From the NCBI RefSeq assembly GCF_014529535.1, contig NW_023503493.1, forward strand, positions 21,174,001 through 21,238,000: a DNA stretch of 64,000 nucleotides, given 5' to 3'. The position numbers were made by a program, and so were the translations under genes. The notes beneath the pieces are model-generated. The model was not told the DNA's origin. It worked only from the letters and a program-made list of their open reading frames with translations, and did no database searches. Positions 56,647 to 64,000 of this stretch are shown here, one piece after another. This DNA is from Bradysia coprophila (lineage: Eukaryota; Arthropoda; Insecta; Diptera; Sciaridae). Each line of letters opens with the position of its first letter. The stretch's first letter is position 1.

Positions 56647-57125
56647 CAAGGCTGTATACTGTTGTGAACGTGAACGTGAACCATGAGTGGGTATGGAAGA
56701 GCAAGCGCTCTGCTTGTTGTTTTGTTTATCTCTGAATTTAGCTCCTTATTTATAGGCATTTCAGATGAGGATGTCTTTCAGTGATTCCAAACGTCCTGTT
56801 AAAGGACGCAACGATTGATCTGCACAGGATCCACTTCAAAATTTCGATGCAAGTGATCGTACATACATGCATAGCGTTAAAGCAGACGACGTTAACCTTG
56901 TGTTAAGAAATATAAGAGATTGAGTACTCGGCTTCATCTCCGTATGATGAATGGTGCTAACGCACCCCCTCTGCTTCAATTGCTTTCACACGCTCCATCC
57001 TAACATCTGAAGACTACACATTACATAAGGACATTGCCTCAAAATCTGACATCTAAAGACAACATTTTAAGAAATTTAACATATAAAGACTACTAGCCAC
57101 GTTGCCAAAACAGTATACAGTCTTG
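56647..57125. mobile_element. TIR element related to the CAAGGCTG MITE family
   Basis: Ends CAAGGCTGTATACTGTTGTG (56647) and AAACAGTATACAGTCTTG (to 57125). The first 14 bp are the same as the hAT-type MITEs at 17314 and 46648, but the interior is unrelated, with a TAAAGACA-type repeated motif near 57045-57095. No clear 8-bp duplication, so boundaries are provisional. Confidence 0.55.
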
Positions 57126-57263
57126 TAACTCTATGACGTAAATCGTCGGTGCTAATTCATTCACCACATTTCAAGTAGAAAGGAAAAGAGGCCAACGATT
57201 TAAGAAACTGGTAGAGTTTCAATAGGTGAGGTAATGCTTTTTCTTTAATAAAAAGTTCTTAGA

Positions 57264-60200
57264 TTACAAATCTGTGATTTTATAATTTAAATTTGATGCT
57301 GACGTAATGACTAGACCATTTGCGAATTTTATTGGACCATGGTTCCATTCGATTTTGAATTGTCTCAATAATCTGAAATGTAATTTCCAGTTTCGATTTG
57401 CGGCTGCCAGGAAAATGCATGAAGTGATAAGACACTCACCTTATAGTTAGAACTTCAATTTCCATTTCAGCGAAACGTCGACCAATGCATGAGCGTGCCC
57501 CAAAGCCGAAAGGAAGCATGAGAAATGGATGAATGTCTTTAGCGTTCGGACAACCCGTTTGCGCTTCCTTCAAGAACCGTTCTGGTATGAACTCATTAGG
57601 TTGTTCAACGAACTTATCGTCTCTCAGTAGTGTTACCGCTCCTATTATACAGTCAGTCTTGAAAAGAACGAAGAAATGAGAGAAACATTCGATTATGGAA
57701 GTTATAGAAATATGTTACTCCTTTCGGGATTTGATATCCTTGCAGGACAAGGTCTCGACCAGCAGCACGCACATTTCCCGGTATTATTGGAGTCAATCGC
57801 ATCGATTCCTTCAAGCACGCTCTCATGTATGGTAGGTTATCAAGACTTTCCGGTGTTAACGCTTCATCAACATTGGGCAAGAGAGTCATGACTTCTTCTC
57901 GTAATTTATCTTGAACTTTTTGATGTGTAGCAAGGTTATACAACAGTAAAGACGCTGCTGCTGCGGTCTGATGAAAGATAAAACAAAAGTTACACTTTGT
58001 GAAACGTGTTACCAGGTCACAAATCTACCGTATCGATTCCAGCCAGCATCATATCCAATGCCATGACAATAGCATAATCTTTGTCGACTTTCAGAATCTT
58101 TTGCAGCACACTATCTTCATGGCTTTCGCTGGTTTCTGTTTGATTAGCTAAACGTTCAATTGCTCGGTCGACATGTTTTTTCGATAAGCTGCATAAAAAG
58201 ATGTTATTTTCAAATTAGAATTCTCAATAATAAAACTTCGCTGGTTTGCTACTTTGTCATGACTTCAAACGCATCCATCAATCTGTTAAATTTTGGCGTT
58301 TTGTAGTACTTCCATATGGATGGCTTAATGTCCAGGTCAAACGCAAGTAGGAAGAACTCTTTTACGGCCTGCAAAGAACGTAAATGCATGTATTGTGGAG
58401 CTACAACCACAGCCAATGGCGTCACTAACATTAATTAATTTCTGATTTTCCGGATCATCATCACTGCTAATAAGGCCTAATCGATGTTCAAGTGCAATTA
58501 ATGCAATGGATTCTAGCGACCATTTGTTCAGTTCATTTTGAAAATCATCTGGCATTTCGTTTTTCTCGTCGCGCAATGTTTTAATTTTTTCAATAAAATC
58601 TTTGGCTACACAATCAATATCCGGTATGTATGCCTTCACCACTTTGGGTTTCATCATAATTGGATTGACAGCTGATCGCAATTTTGCCCATGGTTCTCCA
58701 TGATCGCTGACCAATCCAGCTCCCTTTGTGAAAATATCGGGACGAACCTTCTTTCGATAGTAATCAAACGTATCGATACCTTGGCGTACAGGCCATTGAC
58801 CCTCATTACGAAAAACTGTTTCTATGTCTTTCGGATCGAATGTGAATATCTTGCCTGGTTTGCCAAATAGTCCAGGAAATTTAAATATTGCGCCGTAATC
58901 CTTGTAGAGCGCCTTATACATTTCAAAGAAATGTAGATTGTGATATTTACCTGAAATCGTTGATTCTTATATGGCTGATGCTATTCGACACCGGTGTCAA
59001 ATAGCATGCACTGTGTTGTGTGGCTATTCGACACCGGATGCGAATAGCCAAGCAACACAACGCTATTTGACACCGGTGGCGAACAGCCAGACAACACAGT
59101 GGATGCTATTTGCATCTGGTGTCGATTAGCCACACAACACAGTATATGCTAATTGACACTGGTGTCGATTAGCCAGGCTATATAGCTGATGCTATTCGAC
59201 ACTCACATTTGGGAGCCAGAAATAAATTTCGCGCGCGCGTCGGAATCCACTTTTAGATCACATATTTTTAAGGAATAAAACTTAAACCGGACAATGATTT
59301 AAGTGATATTTCGAAATAGTAATAGATGCAGCCATCCATGACCTGTCCTGTGACGAACATCTTGGATTCTAATGAGTTTCGGTCCACTAGTGATGATAGC
59401 GAAATTATAAATTGACAACTTTTTGGAGCAACCTTCATCTGATCTGATCTGATCTACGCTGGTAATTTTTCATAAAACAAAAAAAATCCACGGCGAAAAC
59501 TAAAAATAAACCATTACCATATCGCTTAGAGATGTGCGGGACGCCCGAAATTCACCTACCCGACCCGGCCCAGCCCGGCCCGACCGGGCTTGGGTCCGGG
59601 TTTCAAAAATTAGTCGGGCTCGGGCGGGCTCGGGTTTCAAAAAAAAAGATTCGGGCTGGCCCGACTTTGTTCGTCTTTTAAAAAAATGTGAAATTTTAAA
59701 GGAAAATTTAAAGAAAAATTGCAATACAGTCTGAGCGTAAGCTTACTTTCAAGTGTTCGATAGATTTGTGAGACTACATTATTATAACGATAGGTAACTG
59801 AACGATTTCCAATTGTAAGCCGCGCCAATTTTAGGTTTTTTCGCTCAGTAAAAAAAATACGGGCCGAGTCGGGCCGGGCCGGGTTTAACTACAAAATTCT
59901 CGGGTCGGGTCGGGCTCGGGCATTAAAAATTAGTCTGGGCCGGGCTGGGTCGAGATTTGAAAATAGGTCGGCCCGCACATCTCTAAATATCGCTGGAAGT
60001 ATTTCAATGATATATTTGCATATCTGATGTATGGAAGATGTGAAGATTGCTTCCATGAAAGATATTTGAGTGCAAAATTGTTTCATTTTTTGTTTTCCTT
60101 ACACCCGATGAACTTAGTTTTTTCAATCCACAAATACAATCTAATACAATCCATTTAAAATCGCACTGATATCAGTATGAATGGTGCGTAAAATGTACGA

Positions 60201-62142
60201 AGTACGTACATAATATGTACGAAGTACGTACATAATATGTACGAAGTACGTACATAATATGTACGAAGTACGTACATAATATGTACGAAGTACGTACATA
60301 ATATGTACGTAGTACGTACATAATATGTCCGTAGTACGTACATAATATGTACGAAGTACGTACATAATATGTACGAAGTACGTACATAATATGTACGAAG
60401 TACGTACATAATATGTACGAAGTACGTACATAATATGTACGAAGTACGTACATAATATGTACGAAGTACGTACATAATATGTACGAAGTACGTACATAAT
60501 ATGTACGAAGTACGTACATAATATGTACGAAGTACGTACATAATATGTACGAAGTACGTACATAATATGTACGAAGTACGTACATAATATGTACGAAGTA
60601 CGTACATAATATGTACGAAGTACGTACATAATATGTACGAAGTACGTACATATTATGTACGAAGTACGTACATATTATGTAAACGGTTCTTGAAGGAAGC
60701 GCAAACGGGTTGTCCGAACGCTAAAGACATTCATCCATTTCTCATGCTTCCTTTTGGCTTTGGGGCACGCTCATGCATTGGTCGACGTTTCGCTGAAATG
60801 GAAATTGAAGTTCTAACTATAAGGTGAGTGTCTTATCACTTCATGCATTTTGCTGGCAGCCGCAAATCGAAACTGGAAATTACATTTCAGATTATTGAGA
60901 CAATTCAAAATCGTACGTAGTACGTACATAATATGTACGAAGTACGTACATAATATGTACGAAGTACGTACATAATATGTACGAAGTACGTACATAATAT
61001 GTACGAAGTACGTACATAATATGTACGAAGTACGTACATAATATGTACGAAGTACGTACATAATATGTACGAAGTACGTACATAATATGTACGAAGGTTG
61101 TTATGTGGATTGTGAAAATACAATGTATGTAAGTAAAGGCACAGCACTGCTACTAGCATGAACATAGAAAATATTCGGAGGCTAATGAAATCACAGTATG
61201 TCTTGTGTTTCTTTTATAACGATAGATGAATTGTTTTCGTTGTATGAGCTAAAGCATCTTTTATCACTAAAGACTCAAAATTTGACACTTGTCAGTTTAG
61301 TGTTCATGGTAGTAGCAGTGCTGTGGTAAAGGGAAAAAAACGTTTCTAAGCTAGAATTTATTGCTGTATGCTTTCTGTCTTATCTACGATTCGCTACAAA
61401 GGATTTTAATTTATTACTTTCCAAAAAAAGAAGTTAAAATAATTCAAAATTGATGGAGTACTTGATACATCAAGTTATCATAGTTTCTGTTATCAACACC
61501 TCTTGGCCTTCTTACACGAAATACCAACATAAATGAGTGTGAAAGGTGTCAATTAGCATGCCCTGTGTTGTTTGGCTATTCGACACCGGTGTCTAATAGC
61601 ATGTACTGTGTTGTTTGGCTATTCGAAACCAGTGTCAAATAACATGTACTGTGTTGTGTGGCTATTCGACACTGGTGTCAAATAGCATGCACTGTGTTGT
61701 GTGGCTATTCGACACTGGTGTCGAATAGTCACTCCGTTCTTATATTATCATTGGAACATCAGTCCACAAATTTCATTTGTCTTGTACTGAAGCTACTTTG
61801 ATAACATAAAAGTTATATCAAATTTTCATTTAACTTTGTCATTGTTTGTGTGCTTAATCATTTCAACAAAACACACTGTATAATATAATTACCGAATCAT
61901 CGGATGAATTGCTAATGTAAAATAATTCAAAATAATTCACATACCTCCTGGTATAAAGGATCGGAAAAGTTCGAATTTTGATGGTCCAGGAATAGAAGAG
62001 AAAGGCTTAGCATTATTCCATTCGATTTCATTGTTTTGGTCGACCTAAGAAAAACAAAATAACAAAAAATCATAAGTGTTTTGCCTCACAAAACCCTCGA
62101 GAAATGAGTTTTTTCGGTCATGTCAATGAGGCAACGATACAT
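57264..62142 (-). CDS. Cyp12-like: CYP12-like mitochondrial cytochrome P450, paralogue 2
   Basis: Eight exons: 62142-62095, 62044-61945, 58950-58430, 58368-58253, 58188-58029, 57967-57719, 57657-57440 and 57372-57264; 506 codons plus TAA. Every exon has the same length as in paralogue 1, and splice sites are conserved. Key sites are intact: AGIDT/T at the I-helix intron, KESMRL, the PERF region and the heme loop [10 protein letters not shown] (Ser where paralogue 1 has Ala). The first exon reads [16 protein letters not shown] and, as in paralogue 1, the donor is GTTTTG. Intron 2 (58951-61944) is about 3.0 kb compared with 238 bp in paralogue 1, because of repeat insertions. Nothing in the coding exons is broken, so the gene may still work if the large intron is spliced. 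Confidence 0.88.
58965..59205. repeat. Palindromic minisatellite, left block (intron 2 of P450-2)
   Basis: About five units of roughly 43-57 bp built on GCTATTCGACACCGGTGTC followed by AAATAGCATGCACTGTGTTG. The core CTATTCGACACCGGTGTCGAATAG-type sequence is a long palindrome. The same minisatellite reappears at 61545-61737, so later insertions lie between the two blocks. Confidence 0.85.
59527..59986. mobile_element. GC-rich hAT-type MITE, copy 2
   Basis: Starts TAGAGATGTGCGGGACGCCC and ends GGCCCGCACATCTCTAA, flanked by a perfect 8-bp duplication ATATCGCT (59519-59526 and 59987-59994). The interior has CGGGC/GCCCG blocks at both ends and an AT-rich centre. Same family as 39992-40337. Confidence 0.92.
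60192..60680. repeat. 22-bp palindromic satellite, left array
   Basis: About 22 copies of a 22-bp unit, GTACGAAGTACGTAC followed by ATAATAT. Copies are almost identical, with a few variants near 60305-60335 (GTACGTAGTAC, GTCCGTAGTAC). The unit holds nested palindromes (GTAC..GTAC, ACGT). All long reading frames on the minus strand here (Tyr-Val-Arg-Thr repeats) are artefacts. Confidence 0.97.
60682..60913 (+). pseudogene. Inverted P450 fragment trapped inside the satellite
   Basis: A 232-bp segment on the plus strand corresponds to the inverse of about 57353-57584 of P450-2: the end of exon 7 ([16 protein letters not shown] to the heme loop [17 protein letters not shown]), the whole of intron 7, and the first bases of exon 8. 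Intron retention shows it was copied as DNA, not from mRNA. It differs from P450-2 at only a few positions (for example TTTTGG for TTTCGG before the heme codons). Both edges run straight into 22-bp satellite units. Confidence 0.92.
60914..61097. repeat. 22-bp palindromic satellite, right array
   Basis: About eight more copies of the same 22-bp unit in the same orientation and register style as 60192-60680, starting with a GTACGTAGTAC variant and ending at ACGAAGG. Confidence 0.97.
61098..61535. other. Unclassified sequence within P450-2 intron 2
   Basis: AT-rich, with no coding potential. It contains CAGTGCTGTG (about 61315) facing CACAGCACTGC (about 61140), a possible weak inverted pair bracketing about 190 bp. 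Nothing else recognised. Confidence 0.4.
61545..61737. repeat. Palindromic minisatellite, right block (intron 2 of P450-2)
   Basis: About four units with TGTGTTGTGTGGCTATTCGA followed by CACTGGTGTC and AAATAGCATGCACTG. Same family as 58965-59205. Beyond it, 61740-61944 is colinear with intron 2 of P450-1. Confidence 0.85.
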
Positions 62143-62474
62143 TTCTCGAAGTGTAGTGAGTAAAATAATAAAAAGCACAACACAAACGGTCTTATGAGTT
62201 CTCTTTCTTTACTATACAAATAAGATAAAAGATTGATAGATTATTAAGAACCTAAAAGAAATACAAAAATAAGATTTGAAAAGAAGTACATCTTGAGACC
62301 TTAGTATTCTTCCAGAACTAAACTAAACTATGATGAAGAGACTATTGGCACAAAGTGCCAATAGCCACAGTATTATAATGTGACTATTGGCACACTATAA
62401 ATAAAAAGACAACGAACACCCGAATTATTAAATTTCTCGAAAGTCATTGTTCGCAGGCCGTATGAATTATATTA

Positions 62475-62690
62475 TCGAAAATGCTAGGAGTTTTGTTTTT
62501 TCCTACTGAATTCATCCTTCTACAGATTGTGTATGGAAGGAGTTTGTTTTGTTCTAACTGAATGCATCCTTCTACAAACTATGTAAGGAAGGAGTTTCAA
62601 CTGAATTCATCCTTCTAGAGATTGTGTTAGGAAGGAGTTTGGTTTGTTCCTACTGAATTCATCCTTCTACAGATTGTGTATTAGAGTCGG
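62475..62690. repeat. Minisatellite, about 55-bp unit
   Basis: Four imperfect copies of TCCTACTGAATTCATCCTTC, TACAGATTGTGTATGGAAGG and AGTTTGTTT. Preceded at about 62340-62395 by a small inverted motif, CTATTGGCAC / GTGCCAATAG. Confidence 0.85.
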
Positions 62691-62985
62691 TCGATTTTTG
62701 AATATTTTCCATCCGAGCTTCTGGACCTAGCTGATCCGACTCAGCAAAGTCTAAAGAAAATTTTAAGACAAAAAAAAAACCAAAAATGTTCTATTCTTTG
62801 CCCAAGACGATTTTTTGAACATCTTCTAGTTTTATCAACACTCTAAAGGCTTTTTTGTCTATGCCAAAAAGTGAATTGTTGGTAAAACGGTCTTAGTATA
62901 AAATACAGGGTCTACTCTAATAAAAAAACTCAAGGGACACATCCTTTTTGTGACGAAAATACTTTTTGCGGGTAAAAAAGTTTCG
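62691..62985. other. No identifiable gene
   Basis: AT-rich spacer between minisatellites; no reading frame or repeat recognised. Confidence 0.4.
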
Positions 62986-63024
62986 CAGGTTTCCGATATT
63001 TTTATTTGAGAGAGGTTTCTATTA

Positions 63025-63360
63025 AAATATTTTCTTCAAATGAGACCCCTCAACCAACCTCAATAGTCGAAAAAAATATTTTTGTCAAATGAGACCACTC
63101 AGCCAGCCTCAAAAGTCGAAAAAAATATTTTCGTCAAATGAGACCACTCAACCAACCTCAAAAATCGAAGAAAAAGTTTTCGTCAAGTGAGACCACTCAA
63201 CCAGCCTCAAAAGTCGAAAAAAATATTTTTGTTAAATGAGACCACTCAACCAACCTCAAAAGTCGAAAAAAATATTTTTGTCAAATGAGACCACTCAGCC
63301 AGCCTCAAAAGTTGAAGAAAATATTTTCGTCAAATGAGACCACTCAGTCGGTCTCAGCAA
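63025..63360. repeat. 48-bp tandem repeat (GAGACCACTCAACC)
   Basis: About seven copies of a 47-48 bp unit: TCAAATGAGACCACTCAACC, AACCTCAAAAGTCGAAAAAA, then ATATTTTTG. Variation is mainly at CAACC/CAGCC. Confidence 0.93.
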
Positions 63361-63610
63361 TCGAATAAAATACTCGAAAAGAGACTACTCGTTCGATCTC
63401 ATGCGATCTGAAACATTTTCCACGGTGAGACTGCTCACTTAGCCTCGACAATTCCGTCAAAGAATACCAGAAAAGAGACTTCTCATTCGGTCTCATGCGG
63501 TCTGTAAACTTATCCACTGTGAGACTGCTCACTTAGTCTCGACAATTCCATCAAAAAATACTCGAAAAGAGACTTCTCATTCGGACTCAATAGATCTCGA
63601 AAATGACAAT
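63361..63610. repeat. 94-bp tandem repeat sharing the GAGAC..CTCA core
   Basis: Two and a half copies of a 94-bp unit with GAGACTTCTCATTCGGTCTC, a TCCACTGTGAGACTGCTCAC block and TCGACAATTCCATCAAA; the GAGACTGCTCAC motif at 63427 recurs at 63521. The GAGAC(N)2CTCA core is also the core of the adjacent 48-bp array, so the two probably share an origin. Confidence 0.85.
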
Positions 63611-64000
63611 TTGTTCATCCAAAAGTTTCATCACACAAAAAAAAAAATTTTAGACTGCATTGAGACTACCAACCATTTTTAGACCGAAATGAGACCGTTG
63701 AGAATACTTTTTTCGTGGTCTCATGAGTCCGACATTTTTACCCGGGTAGCTTATTTTAAAGCTACGTTGATAGGGAACCAAGAAGTAAAAAGATTTTGAG
63801 AAAAGTTTTAAATATGGTCGAGTGATCGCTATGAGAGTGACTAAAAATTAGAGTGGGGTATCGTTAGAAAGGTATGACCTCTGACTATAAGATAAAAATT
63901 AACTTCGATCAAAATATGTCCATTCACCGAACTTTTGTGACAAAACGATTTCAGTGGGGTGTATGAAATTTTATGAAATGAAAAATTTTGTGTGGGGAAG
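63611..64000. other. No identifiable gene at right edge
   Basis: Further GAGAC/GTCTC motifs continue to about 63725 (for example TTGAGACTACCAACC and AATGAGACCGTTGAG), then AT-rich sequence to the end with no reading frame. Confidence 0.4.

Noticed and set aside
60141..60651. Minus-strand open frames of 150-162 codons in three frames (Tyr-Val-Arg-Thr repeats)
   Set aside because: They are translations of the 22-bp satellite, whose unit keeps all frames open; not protein-coding.
60192..61097. Regular repeats that could suggest a CRISPR array
   Set aside because: Units are contiguous 22-mers with no variable spacers, and the genome is clearly eukaryotic.

Overview
The window is AT-rich eukaryotic DNA with spliceosomal introns. 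The gene content points to an insect, most likely a dipteran: an Osiris-family gene, a DUF1091-family gene, mitochondrial-clan (CYP12-like) cytochromes P450, unextended/CNNM, THOC1, TOGARAM1 and RpS24. No bacterial-type genes, operons or CRISPR arrays are visible. All gene models below were built by eye from reading frames plus GT..AG splice sites with matching phases.

Layout. 1-2.3 kb: 5' part of a CNNM/unextended metal transporter (minus; continues beyond the left edge). 3.1-5.3 kb: DUF1091 secreted-protein genes (minus), one intact with three exons and one decayed paralogue. 5.3-15.3 kb: gene desert with small inverted-repeat elements and one 1.25-kb transposon with a target-site duplication. 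15.3-15.8 kb: an unidentified secreted protein (minus). 16-17.6 kb: MITE cluster. 18.1-20.4 kb: complete seven-exon THOC1 (plus). 21.0-38.7 kb: a large TOGARAM1/crescerin-type TOG-array gene (plus, 12 exons), whose introns hold fold-back elements, a tandem duplication and a tRNA-Gly gene. It carries one in-frame TGA in a conserved TOG2 position. 39-45 kb: transposon-rich block with GC-rich hAT-type MITEs, a repeat family with an empty-site-verified satellite insertion, and a compact BEL/Pao-type LTR element with identical LTRs. 45.2-46.3 kb: Osiris gene. 46.5-47.1 kb: nested inverted-repeat elements. 47.8-49.3 kb: an unidentified broken gene and an intronless-CDS RpS24 (minus). 50-52.2 kb and 57.3-62.1 kb: two CYP12-like paralogues (minus) with identical exon lengths. 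54.5-57.1 kb between them: TIR elements. 62.3-63.7 kb: several minisatellites.

The most unusual structures are: (1) intron 2 of the second P450 gene, swollen from about 0.24 to 3.0 kb by a palindromic minisatellite, a hAT MITE and a 22-bp palindromic satellite that encloses an inverted 232-bp piece of the P450 itself; (2) the internal TGA-C codon in TOGARAM1; (3) the young LTR element whose 488-codon ORF joins an unrecognised N-terminal region to a truncated integrase; (4) long imperfect hairpins that could produce small RNAs; and (5) transposon-in-transposon nests whose order can be read from target-site duplications.
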